64,000 nucleotides of DNA from JBPYCR01 sp051846935. Lineage in GTDB: Bacteria > Bacillota > Bacilli > Bacillales > Amphibacillaceae. Shown one piece after another: positions 35,333 to 43,696 of the stretch. The DNA lies in the NCBI RefSeq assembly GCF_051846935.1, contig NZ_JBPYCS010000005.1, positions 1 to 64,000 on the forward strand. The letters are read 5' to 3'. Position 1 is the first letter of the stretch, and each line of letters starts with the position of its first letter. A program made the translations under genes and the position numbers. Under the pieces are notes generated by a model. The model did no database searches and was not told the origin of the DNA. It was given only the letters and a program-made list of their open reading frames with translations.

Positions 35333-35464
35333 GATGCTTTCCGCGGGCACGGAAAGCGTAGTGTATATCTACTGCGGTCGGTAGGAATCAATACTAAAAT
35401 TAACGAATACAAAGAGAGGTTTTTTAACTTCTTAAAATAACACCCACAAATACGTGACTCAATC
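35333..35464 (+). repeat. 5'-truncated MITE-like copy C
   Basis: It matches the right half of copy B: the CTTTCCG/CGGAAAG palindrome, the GTAGTGTATATCTACTGCGG block and the terminal CACCCACAAATACGTGACTC. The left half and its inverted repeat are missing. It lies in the yutM-yutI intergenic region, about 115 bp upstream of yutI. The remainder of that gap (35136-35332) shows nothing I can name. Confidence 0.7.
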
Positions 35465-35580
35465 GCAAAGTTACTTTTGTTTTACAAAAGGCGGGAATCA
35501 TTATAAAATAGATACAGAGTATCCTCAAGTTATTAATTCAATTTTATATATAAACGATGCTTAAAAGGAGCGGATCGAGA

Positions 35581-35805
35581 ATGAAAGAACAAGTTCAAGA
35601 AGTACTAAATAAATTAAGACCTTTTTTATTGCGTGACGGTGGAGATGTTGAACTTATAGATGTAGATGAAAATGGTGTTGTTTTACTACGATTGATGGGT
35701 GCGTGCGGGAACTGTCCGAGCTCAGCAATTACGTTAAAAGCAGGAATTGAACGGGCGTTAACTACAGAAGTACCAGGTGTTAAGGAAATCGAGCAAGTGT
35801 TTTAA
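35581..35805 (+). CDS. yutI: Nfu-type Fe-S scaffold/carrier (YutI)
   Basis: A 74-aa NifU C-terminal domain protein. RPFLLRDGGDVELIDVD near residue 10 and the cluster-binding GACGNCPSSAITLKAGIE (CxxC near residue 43) define the family. It binds a 4Fe-4S cluster between two monomers and hands it to apo-enzymes. AAAAGGAG precedes the ATG chosen. Confidence 0.93.
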   Translation: MKEQVQEVLNKLRPFLLRDGGDVELIDVDENGVVLLRLMGACGNCPSSAITLKAGIERALTTEVPGVKEIEQVF

Positions 35806-35862
35806 AAGTGGCTTATACAAACAATTTGTCATAGTTTTTTATATGATTCATTTAAAAAATTT

Positions 35863-35914
35863 AAAAAGTCAGGTGGTTGTCATCTCACAGAGATCGAACT
35901 GCCTGACTTTTTAA
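35863..35914 (+). terminator. yutI terminator
   Basis: AAAAAGTCAGG pairs with CCTGACTTTTT about 57 bp after the yutI stop. It could also act on the convergent dehydrogenase gene. Confidence 0.75.
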
Positions 35915-35939
35915 TAATTTATTAGCACCTGGTTTATGG

Positions 35940-36929
35940 TTAAGTAATTGGTGTAATTGGTTTTTCCCCGGAAAATACCGCTTGAATGTTTCTCAAGCAT
36001 AAAGAAAGCATCTTGTATCTTGTTTCCATACTCGCTGAACCAATATGGGGCAAACAGACGACGTTTTCCATTTGGGCAAGCGGATGCGTCGAAGCGATCG
36101 GCTCTTCTGTAAATACATCCAATCCAGCAGCTGTAATCTCTTCATTCTTTAATGCTCGGATTAAAGCTTGCTCATCTACGACTCCACCACGGGAAGCATT
36201 AATAAAAATGGCTGATCGTTTCATCTTTTGAAATGCTTGTTCATTAAATATTTCCTTTGATTCATCTGTAAGTGGAATAAGTGAAACGATATAATCGGCT
36301 TCCCTTAATAATGCGTCAAAACTAAGATATGTTGCTCCAAGCTCGGCTTCCGCCTGCTCATTTCTCGAACGATTATGATATTTAATCTCCATGCCAAAGC
36401 CCTTTGCTCTTCTTGCAACAGCTTCACCAATTCTTCCCATTCCGACAATCCCAATCGTTTTATGATGAATGTCTGAACCTGCAAGCAAAAACGGGGCCCA
36501 ATGCTTCCACTTATCTTGTTTAACATAATTACTTGCCTCTGTTATCCTTCGTGCTGTTGCCATTAATAATGCAAAAGTTAAATCAGCTGTAGTTTCTGTT
36601 AAAACATCGGGGGTGTTCGTTACGATAATTCCTTTTTCGTTTGCTGCTTTAATATCAATGTTATCAAAGCCAACGGCCATATTCGCAATGATTTTTAAAT
36701 GTCGTGCTTGTTGCAATAATTCCTCATCCACTTGCTCAGTAATTAAACATAATAAACCATCTGCACGCTTAACTTCCTCGATTAATACATCTTTCGGTAT
36801 TGGTTCATCTTCGCTTTGCCACATTTTAAATTGAAAATGATTCTCGTAAGGTTTTATTATTTCATCGGGTATCTTTCGTGTAATAAAAATAAGTGGTTTC
36901 TGCAAGGTTAATCGCTCCATTTTTACCAT
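35940..36929 (-). CDS. D-2-hydroxyacid dehydrogenase (glyoxylate/hydroxypyruvate reductase-like)
   Basis: A 329-aa NAD(P)-dependent dehydrogenase. The Rossmann motif GIVGMGRIGEAVARRAKGFG is near residue 160. Catalytic Arg (INASRGGVVDE), Glu (DVFTEEP) and His (CLPHIGSAS) are all present. NMAVGFDNID near residue 84 places it with GhrB/glycerate dehydrogenases rather than SerA or VanH. The exact substrate cannot be read from sequence. Its start abuts the yutH stop (TAAATG), with no clear separate RBS, so translation is probably coupled. Confidence 0.88.
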   Translation of the reverse strand: MVKMERLTLQKPLIFITRKIPDEIIKPYENHFQFKMWQSEDEPIPKDVLIEEVKRADGLLCLITEQVDEELLQQARHLKIIANMAVGFDNIDIKAANEKGIIVTNTPDVLTETTADLTFALLMATARRITEASNYVKQDKWKHWAPFLLAGSDIHHKTIGIVGMGRIGEAVARRAKGFGMEIKYHNRSRNEQAEAELGATYLSFDALLREADYIVSLIPLTDESKEIFNEQAFQKMKRSAIFINASRGGVVDEQALIRALKNEEITAAGLDVFTEEPIASTHPLAQMENVVCLPHIGSASMETRYKMLSLCLRNIQAVFSGEKPITPIT

Positions 36930-37901
36930 TTACAACCATTGTAACATAGGTATTTGTAAACGTTGAGTATCAATTTCAAGCGTATTATAAAACTGACCTA
37001 GCTTTTGCTCGTATTTTTGCTGCTCGTTCAAAATTGAGTAAAATTCTTTCTCAAAAAGATCATTTCCTGGGTTTTCTATAACTTTCTCAATACAATCAAA
37101 TAAATGAATGGGAAAAATTAAGCGCGCATACAATAAACGAATGGAAAATATAGAAAGGCGACGGACGGCTTCATAATCTTGTATAAAAGTATAAACGTTA
37201 TCCAAATGAAAATGCTCTTGGAGGAAGTCTTTACGAATTTGTTCTGCCAAATCACGAGCAGGATGATCGTAGATTAAATCATGTGCCCATATAATTGAAT
37301 GATTTATATTATTATTATAACGGTAAAAGGTAATTGTTCCTTGATCGCTTTCATTATGTCGCTTTTCTTTTTCACTTTCTTGAGCATATTGAATTGCATT
37401 TTCGCATAACCCAATAATATATGGCAATATATCCCTTAGCTTTACATTAAAAGCAGTACAATCATGTTTTATCCTATCTAACACTATTTTTTCAAGTGTG
37501 TCTATTTTCTTCCCCCATAATGCGGTCCATAGCCCATAGCTCGAAAGTAATTGTGGTTGAAACCGGTATACGCTATTTTCTAAATGGAAGGAAGCCAACT
37601 GACCTCCATGGGATTGGGGTAATTCGCTTTGCAACGCTTTTACACGATAAATTATATATGGCTTCCCTTCGTATTCGGTAAACCATTCCTCATGTATATT
37701 TTGTATCGGGCAAGCTACATAATGATAGCCATTTTCCAGTAAAAAATGAGCGATAGCAGCCTGTTCCATATGAATTGTTTCCTTGTTTTTCATTGGCATG
37801 GTAAAATATAAATATTCACCGTCCGTATATCCTTTTTGGCCATCAACTTCTGTATGTATCGGCTCATGAACAGCATAGAACGATTGTAACAGTTGCTTCA
37901 T
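36930..37901 (-). CDS. yutH: spore coat-associated kinase-like protein (YutH/CotS family)
   Basis: A 323-aa protein of the CotS/YutH group, with a choline-kinase-like fold. Segments such as YRFQPQLLSSYGLWTALWGKK and SIIWAHDLIYDHPARDLAEQIR occupy the kinase-like C-lobe. The canonical HxDxxxxN loop is degenerate (WAHDLIYDHP), so kinase activity is doubtful. In B. subtilis YutH is a spore coat component. The ATG follows AAAGGAGAGG. Confidence 0.85.
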   Translation of the reverse strand: MKQLLQSFYAVHEPIHTEVDGQKGYTDGEYLYFTMPMKNKETIHMEQAAIAHFLLENGYHYVACPIQNIHEEWFTEYEGKPYIIYRVKALQSELPQSHGGQLASFHLENSVYRFQPQLLSSYGLWTALWGKKIDTLEKIVLDRIKHDCTAFNVKLRDILPYIIGLCENAIQYAQESEKEKRHNESDQGTITFYRYNNNINHSIIWAHDLIYDHPARDLAEQIRKDFLQEHFHLDNVYTFIQDYEAVRRLSIFSIRLLYARLIFPIHLFDCIEKVIENPGNDLFEKEFYSILNEQQKYEQKLGQFYNTLEIDTQRLQIPMLQWL

Positions 37902-38015
37902 AAGATACCTCTCCTTTCTGCTCTTTATATAGCTTATGTAACGCAAAGTGTACTATTGCCTTTCAAAAAGGATTTGTTCCGTAATCCGTAAATTTATGAA
38001 AGTTAGGTGACTATA

Positions 38016-38528
38016 ATGGATAAAATTACAAAGCATGATGAGTTAGAAGCTAAGGCGAGAGAATCGTTAAAACAACGTGGTGTTACTTTGCAACACATTG
38101 CCGAGCTCGTTTTTTATTTACAATCAAAATATATTGAAGATTTAACAATAAAAGAATGCTTGCATAATGTTAATCGTGTGCTAGCTAAACGTGAAGTACA
38201 GCATGCGATATTAACTGGAATTCAGCTTGATACGTTAGCAGAAAAAAAACAACTCGATCAACCATTGCAAAAAATTATCGACAGAGATGAAAGCTTATAT
38301 GGAATTGACGAAATAATCGCTTTTTCTATTGTAAATGTTTATGGATCGATCGGGTTTACAAATTATGGATATATCGATAAACAAAAACCAGGTATATTAA
38401 AGCATTTAAATGACAAGTCTACAGGCGAGGTGCATACATTTTTAGACGATATCGTTGGAGCAATCGCTGCAGCTGCATCGAGTAGATTGGCACATGGTGC
38501 GGCGAATGACATTTTACTTGACGATTAA
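38016..38528 (+). CDS. yutG: phosphatidylglycerophosphatase A-like protein (YutG)
   Basis: A 170-aa protein of the PgpA-like family. The N-terminal helical part and the segment DESLYGIDEIIAFSIVNVYGSIGFTNYGYID, ending in TFLDDIVGAIAAAASSRLAHG, are characteristic. The proposed role is dephosphorylation of PG-phosphate, by family assignment only. I chose the ATG 5 bp after AGGTGA; the GTG nine bases earlier overlaps that site. Confidence 0.85.
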   Translation: MDKITKHDELEAKARESLKQRGVTLQHIAELVFYLQSKYIEDLTIKECLHNVNRVLAKREVQHAILTGIQLDTLAEKKQLDQPLQKIIDRDESLYGIDEIIAFSIVNVYGSIGFTNYGYIDKQKPGILKHLNDKSTGEVHTFLDDIVGAIAAAASSRLAHGAANDILLDD

Positions 38529-38596
38529 TAAATAGGTAATGTTGAAATGCGTATTTTTCCTCCAATTTGAAATTAATAATGGGGGAAGAAATTAAA

Positions 38597-38640
38597 GAAG
38601 TCAGGCTGTTTATTATATAAACGACCTGACTTCCTTTTTT
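38597..38640. terminator. terminator between yutG and yutF
   Basis: GAAGTCAGG (38597-38605) pairs with CCTGACTTC (38625-38633), then a seven-T run on the plus strand. It is mainly for yutG. Confidence 0.8.
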
Positions 38641-38675
38641 TACTTTCTGTATTTTTCCAGTTTACTACATTCAAG

Positions 38676-39446
38676 TTAAATAATAGCTACCCATTCTGCC
38701 AGATTTTTAACATGGTACGTTGGCTTTTGTTTTAGTTTAGGTAGCTCCTCATACTGAGTAACACCTGTAAACACCATTAACGTATCAATTCCTGCCTGAA
38801 TACCTGCCTGAATGTCTGTATCGTAATTATCTCCGATCATTAAAATATCACTTTTATTTACATTCAACTGGGACACTGCTTCATTCATAATAATTGTTTC
38901 TGGCTTACCTATAAAAATGGGCTCCACACCAGTACTGACTGTAATTACTGAAGTAAGCGCGCCGTTACCAGGCAGCAAACCTCGCTCTGTTGGTATTGCG
39001 ACATCACTATTTGTTGAAATAAATGTCGCACCGTTACGCACTTCAATACAAGCTTTTGCAAGCTTTTCATACGTAATATTTCGATCTATGCCTGAAATTA
39101 CAAAATCACAGTTCTCATCTGTGACGACTAATTGTTCGTCATTGAGTGCTTGAATTAATCCCTCTTCACCAATTACGAAGCATCGTGCTTTTTCCTTCTT
39201 TTGCAAAATGTACTTTGCTGTCGCTTTACTCGTCGTAAATACATGCTCTTCTGTTGACGGAATCCCCATCTTATTCAGTTTTTCTGAAATTGTTGCTTGC
39301 GTATATGCTGAGTTATTCGTTAAGAATAAATATGGGATATTATTTAGCTGCAAGTGGTTAATAAATTCCGCAGCTGCTTCAATTCGCTCATTCCCTCGAT
39401 ACATCGTACCATCTAAATCAATTAAGTACCCTTTATAATTTTTCAA
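38676..39446 (-). CDS. yutF: HAD-superfamily phosphatase (YutF/NagD type)
   Basis: A 256-aa HAD subfamily IIA hydrolase. YLIDLDGTMYRGNE near the N-terminus is motif I with the nucleophile Asp. FLTNNSAYT near residue 48 is motif II. IGKPETII gives the motif III Lys and MIGDNYDTDIQAG near residue 205 is motif IV. I chose a TTG start 8 bp after GAGGTG; it gives exactly the length I recall for B. subtilis YutF and aligns its N-terminus (MKxYKGYLIDLDGT). Members dephosphorylate small sugar phosphates or nucleotides. Confidence 0.9.
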   Translation of the reverse strand: MKNYKGYLIDLDGTMYRGNERIEAAAEFINHLQLNNIPYLFLTNNSAYTQATISEKLNKMGIPSTEEHVFTTSKATAKYILQKKEKARCFVIGEEGLIQALNDEQLVVTDENCDFVISGIDRNITYEKLAKACIEVRNGATFISTNSDVAIPTERGLLPGNGALTSVITVSTGVEPIFIGKPETIIMNEAVSQLNVNKSDILMIGDNYDTDIQAGIQAGIDTLMVFTGVTQYEELPKLKQKPTYHVKNLAEWVAII

Positions 39447-39482
39447 ACGCTTTAGCACCTCTTCTAAGTAAAGAATAATACA

Positions 39483-40118
39483 TCACTGTTTTTTCGGCTT
39501 TTTAATGATCCACTTACAGCAATTATCTCCTTTTGTAAGACAAGCCTCCGAATAAACGACACTATCGGAAAATAAATTACCTAGGACCTTTTTTTCATTA
39601 TGACAAACTCTATCATACGCATTTGCCAAATTCATAATTGGGCAATTGTAATTTTTTAAGACGTAATCGCCAGCTTCCGTTTTTTCATATTCAACCATAT
39701 ACCCTTTTTCGTCCTGTAGACGAGCAATTTCAGCAATCTTTTTGTCAAAATCATCCGAGCTTAAGCGCGATCGATAACGTTCTTCTTCTCTACCCATTCG
39801 TTTATCCAGTAATTCATCAACCGCTTCTGTTCCTTTGATTGCTTTTAAGTCATTTAAAAGCTCGATGGGAAGCTGTTCGTATTGATTGGGAAATGTACGA
39901 TGGCCTTTATCTGTTAGCTCGTATGTATGATAAGGACGACCAATATCTTGTTTGATACGATTATCTTTAATAAAACCTTGATTTATAAGCTCATGAAGGT
40001 GGCGTCTTACTGCTACTTCGGACACGGTAAAATACGACATAATCGATTTTATCGTACTCTCGCCATCTTTTTTTATTACATGCAATAATTGCTGTTTAAT
40101 TGGTGTTCGTTTTTTCAT
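39483..40118 (-). CDS. SufR-like winged-helix regulator with Fe-S-type cysteines
   Basis: A 211-aa DNA-binding protein. The N-terminal winged helix (residues about 5-75) contains SIMSYFTVSEVAVRRHLHEL and a wing ending GRPYHTYELTDKG. The C-terminal domain has NYNCPIMNLANAYDRVC (CX12C) and, 20 residues later, CLTKGDNCCKWII. This arrangement matches cyanobacterial and actinobacterial SufR regulators, which bind a 4Fe-4S cluster and repress suf genes. There is an extra adjacent Cys. Target genes are unknown; the suf operon is 15 kb away in this window. It is downstream of yutE. Confidence 0.75.
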   Translation of the reverse strand: MKKRTPIKQQLLHVIKKDGESTIKSIMSYFTVSEVAVRRHLHELINQGFIKDNRIKQDIGRPYHTYELTDKGHRTFPNQYEQLPIELLNDLKAIKGTEAVDELLDKRMGREEERYRSRLSSDDFDKKIAEIARLQDEKGYMVEYEKTEAGDYVLKNYNCPIMNLANAYDRVCHNEKKVLGNLFSDSVVYSEACLTKGDNCCKWIIKKPKKQ

Positions 40119-40130
40119 TCAATCACACTT

Positions 40131-40571
40131 TCATGTATTATTTGAAAACGTATGAGCGACACCCATTTCATTGTCTAAATATGTACGTATATGTGTACTA
40201 AATTGGTTTAGCTTCATTTTGTGCTCTGATAATGTTCGTTCCAAAATAGTATGATCAATATGAACATAATCCTGAACGATGCACTGCCGTAATTGAATAA
40301 GTTCTTTATAAGCTAGTTCATCTTCTTTCGGGAGTACCGATTCATCAATTAAAATATCAATAATATCATTATAGCTCCCTGGATCGCGCATAATAAACCC
40401 ATCAATCATCATATTTCCAACGTCTAAAAACGATTCAATTAACAGATGAATTGCACGTTCCAAGCCTAACTGCTGAACAAGTGAATTTGCCGGTTGTTCA
40501 GGAAATGTATATAAAATTGTATCTGCATACGTTAATATTTGTTCAATTTTTCTACGATCTACAAAGTACAT
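40131..40571 (-). CDS. yutE: DUF86/HepT-like protein (YutE)
   Basis: A 146-aa all-helical protein of the HepT/DUF86 family. LERAIHLLIESFLDVGNMMID near residue 38 is the conserved core helix. The place of the toxin motif RX4HxY holds RQCIVQDY near residue 92, so Arg and Tyr are kept but His is Gln. No MntA-type nucleotidyltransferase antitoxin is adjacent, so a housekeeping role is more likely than a toxin-antitoxin pair. GGAGGG precedes the ATG. The SufR-like gene follows by 12 bp. Confidence 0.85.
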   Translation of the reverse strand: MYFVDRRKIEQILTYADTILYTFPEQPANSLVQQLGLERAIHLLIESFLDVGNMMIDGFIMRDPGSYNDIIDILIDESVLPKEDELAYKELIQLRQCIVQDYVHIDHTILERTLSEHKMKLNQFSTHIRTYLDNEMGVAHTFSNNT

Positions 40572-40761
40572 TTATATCCCTCCATCTTTCTATCTCTATC
40601 ATACCATATATCGGTTTTAGCCTGAATATCTAATACGAATTTGAATGTATCACGTATTTGGTAATCTAATGCGCACCTCCTATTCAACGGCAATAATTAA
40701 GAGCAGCTATCCCTTTATTCCTTGGCATATGCGTAAAACAGATGTGCAACTGGTCATGTCG

Positions 40762-41060
40762 AACTTCTTCAATTAGTTGAGGCGTTGCCCGCTGAAAGCG
40801 AAGTATATGGCAACGGCGGTGGCAGCTAAAGCTATGAGGGATTCTATATGTGGGTCGTATATCATTAATAGCCGTTGACATATACGAAGACTCGAGCGGG
40901 AAAAGCAACTGCCGAAAATCCAGTGAAGAAGTTGGAAAACTTCTTCAATTAGTTGAGGCGTTGCCCGCTGAAAGCGAAGTATATGGCAACGGCGGTGGTC
41001 ACCGCTTCATAAAAAGCTGTTTTTCAACGATTTAAATATCCGTCCACAAATATGAGACTA
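40762..41060 (+). repeat. repeat block with a 61-bp exact direct repeat
   Basis: Positions 40762-40822 and 40938-40998 are identical over 61 bp, with a period of 176 bp. Each repeat contains the inverted pair GTTGCC/GGCAAC. The second is preceded by a perfect hairpin, TGAAGAAGTT-GGAA-AACTTCTTCA (40924-40947). The tail (CGATTTAAATATCCGTCCAC) resembles copy E at 24.5 kb. The block is non-coding and fills most of the yutE-amidase gap. Confidence 0.7.
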
Positions 41061-41159
41061 CGTCTTCTGAGACCGGTTTACACACAATCGTAATTAGAAA
41101 TGCTATACTAAATAAAAGAAAAAATGATTTTCAGAAAATTTCAGGAAAGGACGGGTTAT

Positions 41160-42590
41160 ATGCTTGAACAGAAAGAAATTTTAAATATGGATGCTACTTC
41201 AATTGCCAGCGCAATACGAAACCAAAAGCTAACGAGCATTACCGCTGTACGTACATTTGTCAACCACATCAAAAAAGTAAATCCATACGTCAATGCCGTT
41301 GTAGAAGATCGATTTACCGAAGCATTCGTAGAAGCAAAGCAAATTGATAAACAAAATAAGCAAGCCATAAAAGATAAACCGCTTCTAGGAGTACCAATTA
41401 GCGTTAAAGAGTCCTTTCACGTAAAAGGGATGAAAACTACTGGCGGACTAATTCATCGACAAGATATTATATCAAAACAAGATGCTGAAATTGTTACTAA
41501 ACTTAAACATGCAGGTGCAATAATTATTTGCAAAACAAATACACCAACATTATGCTTTTCACAAGAAACAGACAATAAACTGTATGGCAGAACAAACAAT
41601 CCTTGGGATATAACACGAACAGCTGGAGGATCCAGTGGTGGTGAAGGCGCATTGCTCGGAGCAGGCGGAGCTGCAGTAGGAGTTGGCTCTGACATCGGTG
41701 GTTCTATTCGTTTTCCTTGCCACTTCAATGGTGTAATAGGATTTAAACCAGGTACCGATCAGGTTAGTTTTAATGGACATTTCCCACTAAACGATCATCC
41801 TTTGCAAACACGGATGCTAGGTATGGGTCCTATGGGAAAATCAGTACGCGATATGGAAATGCTTTACAACATTATTGCCGATAAGCCTTTCCCTCATAAA
41901 AAAATAGATCAAATGAAAATAGATATTTTTCCAACAGATGTATCGTATCCACTTTCTACTGCTACAAAGGATGTTTTAGAAGATAGTAGTAAATTTCTAA
42001 CCGATTCACATGCAGTGAACCGCATGCTACCACCCTTTTTTGAGGAAAGTGCGAAAATTTGGCAAGAAATAATGTCGATCGATGGTGCGGAAGATATAAA
42101 AAAGCTCGCCTTAAACAGTGCATCTTCAAGTGTAGTCGCCTCTTTTATAAAGGAGAAAATGACTGGTAGTTCTACTATGCATCCTTACTTATCTTGGGCA
42201 TTAATCGGGGCAAACTTATTTAAGCCATCTCAAAAGCGATTAGACGAAATTAAAAATATTCTCCAACGTGGCGATGAGTTACTAGATGCATACTTAGACG
42301 ATCGTTTGCTCCTATTCCCCGTCTATCATACTGCGGCATCTAGTCATGGGTCAACTTTCAAAGAAATTTTCTCTATTAAAAAAACGTATATTAAATATAT
42401 GCCTTATACCGCGTATGCAAATGTGTGGGGACTGCCAGCACTTATTGTACCTATTGGTGTAGACGAAAAAAATCTACCTATTAGCGTACAAATAATGAGT
42501 AAAACGGGCAATGAACATGCTATTTTTTCACTAGGAAAGCAATTAGAAGAACAGTTTCGCGGCTATTCACGCAGCAAATTGTTTGATTAA
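41160..42590 (+). CDS. amidase signature family protein
   Basis: A 476-aa amidase. The Ser-cisSer-Lys triad is visible: Lys in GVPISVKESFHVKG near residue 82, the Ser pair in TAGGSSGGEGALLG and VGSDIGGSIRFPCHFNGVIGFKPG (residues about 155-205). The C-terminal YTAYANVWGLPALIVPIG is typical of the fatty-acid-amide-hydrolase-like branch. It is not GatA: there is no gatC or gatB nearby. Substrate unknown. The start follows AAAGGA. The gene has no counterpart at this spot in the B. subtilis map. Confidence 0.9.
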   Translation: MLEQKEILNMDATSIASAIRNQKLTSITAVRTFVNHIKKVNPYVNAVVEDRFTEAFVEAKQIDKQNKQAIKDKPLLGVPISVKESFHVKGMKTTGGLIHRQDIISKQDAEIVTKLKHAGAIIICKTNTPTLCFSQETDNKLYGRTNNPWDITRTAGGSSGGEGALLGAGGAAVGVGSDIGGSIRFPCHFNGVIGFKPGTDQVSFNGHFPLNDHPLQTRMLGMGPMGKSVRDMEMLYNIIADKPFPHKKIDQMKIDIFPTDVSYPLSTATKDVLEDSSKFLTDSHAVNRMLPPFFEESAKIWQEIMSIDGAEDIKKLALNSASSSVVASFIKEKMTGSSTMHPYLSWALIGANLFKPSQKRLDEIKNILQRGDELLDAYLDDRLLLFPVYHTAASSHGSTFKEIFSIKKTYIKYMPYTAYANVWGLPALIVPIGVDEKNLPISVQIMSKTGNEHAIFSLGKQLEEQFRGYSRSKLFD

Positions 42591-42665
42591 CTTCCAATCA
42601 TTACCTTTATAATTCTTTTCTTATTGTCAAAAGCTATAGATGACGATTAGAAAGGATGACGAACG

Positions 42666-42941
42666 ATGCGTAATAAAAACGACTTTCGAAAAGAAAAAGA
42701 AGAGAAATACTCAAATATATCGAACGTAGACGAGAACGAGTATTTAATTCCTGAAGAATTTCCAGACGGAGCATTTGGCTCTCCAATAAATGCAAAGAAG
42801 GCTGTATTCAGTAAGTCAACTCCTTGGCAAAAGGGACAGCGACGGCAAAGTGCTTTCGTTTATCCGGATAAGGATCGACACGATGATTTACCACGACAAA
42901 CACCTGGTGCTCATCCTATTCACGATGAAGATGAAACATAA
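42666..42941 (+). CDS. uncharacterised small hydrophilic protein
   Basis: A 91-aa highly charged protein without membrane segments. The middle IPEEFPDGAFGSPINAKKAVF and the Pro/His/Asp-rich end (RQTPGAHPIHDEDE) give it a disordered look. AAAGGATGACG precedes the ATG and a strong terminator follows, so it is probably a real gene. I recognise no family; its Pro-Asp motifs resemble small cytosolic proteins seen in other Bacillaceae. Confidence 0.65.
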   Translation: MRNKNDFRKEKEEKYSNISNVDENEYLIPEEFPDGAFGSPINAKKAVFSKSTPWQKGQRRQSAFVYPDKDRHDDLPRQTPGAHPIHDEDET

Positions 42942-43008
42942 AGCGCATTGTCAGTAAAGCGAAGGCAACATCACATAAATTATAAAAAAGATATCTAAAG
43001 AACTTAAA

Positions 43009-43049
43009 AACGACTCTACTATTTGTGATGTAGAGTCGTTACGTTTTTT
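43009..43049 (+). terminator. terminator after the 91-aa gene
   Basis: A perfect 11-bp stem (AACGACTCTAC with GTAGAGTCGTT), then a T-rich run. The rest of the 42942-43286 gap shows no further structure I can support. Confidence 0.8.
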
Positions 43050-43286
43050 AGTGATCTCCTCAACCTTTATTCTTTCCGTGATGTTTTAGGCAAATAGGGG
43101 AGAAAAAATTCGTCATCCTCCCATAAGAAATAGTTGCTGCTCTGCTCATTGGCAAGTAACGATTTTAGTTCTATACAATGCACTTTTACTTGCAGCATGG
43201 TCAGATTAAGAGAGGAAAAGCGAGAAGATGACACTCATAAAAGAAGCTTAGCATACATAATACCGTTTGCTCATTTTTTCGATCCA

Positions 43287-43565
43287 TTAAACGTCCAATT
43301 TTTGTAGGACAAAATATGCACAGCCAAAATTACAATACTCATACAAATAATCATCCAAAGTACTAATCTTCGTATCAAATGTAGCTTTACTGTTTTCATC
43401 AATATAAAACCCTTTTAATCTTAGCTGATTGTATCCCCAATCGCCTACAATAAAATCATATTTCTTTAATACTTCGGAATATCTTTCTTTTAAAACATCT
43501 TCTTGTAAGCCATTTTTTATATTTTCAATTACTTTATAATTTTTACCATAAATATCAATAACCAT
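43287..43565 (-). CDS. yutD: YutD family protein (DUF1027)
   Basis: A 92-aa cytosolic protein. DIYGKNYKVIENIKNGLQEDVLKERYSEVLKKYDFIVGDWGYNQLRLKGF is the YutD signature region, and the end holds a Cys pair (YEYCNFGCAYF). Function unknown. I chose the ATG 6 bp after GGGGTG. Confidence 0.9.
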   Translation of the reverse strand: MVIDIYGKNYKVIENIKNGLQEDVLKERYSEVLKKYDFIVGDWGYNQLRLKGFYIDENSKATFDTKISTLDDYLYEYCNFGCAYFVLQKLDV

Positions 43566-43696
43566 CTGTATCACCCCGCTAAACTGCCTTTAGTTTACCA
43601 TATTTCACCTTCATACAGCTAATAATATTTATTTGTATGAATCGAAAATAAAATCACAAACTAAAGGGGACTATGTAAATAAAAGGAGGGATATAA

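Noticed and set aside
40131..40571. yutE as the toxin of a HepT/MntA toxin-antitoxin pair
   Set aside because: No MntA partner is adjacent, the RX4HxY motif is altered, and yutE is a conserved housekeeping neighbour of yutF in Bacillus.
40762..40998. Possible CRISPR-like repeat-spacer unit
   Set aside because: There are only two copies of a 61-bp unit with a 115-bp gap, no further repeats and no cas genes; it is a duplicated dispersed element.
41160..42590. Amidase gene as gatA of the tRNA-dependent amidotransferase
   Set aside because: gatC and gatB are absent and the C-terminal region matches the general amidase/FAAH-like branch instead.
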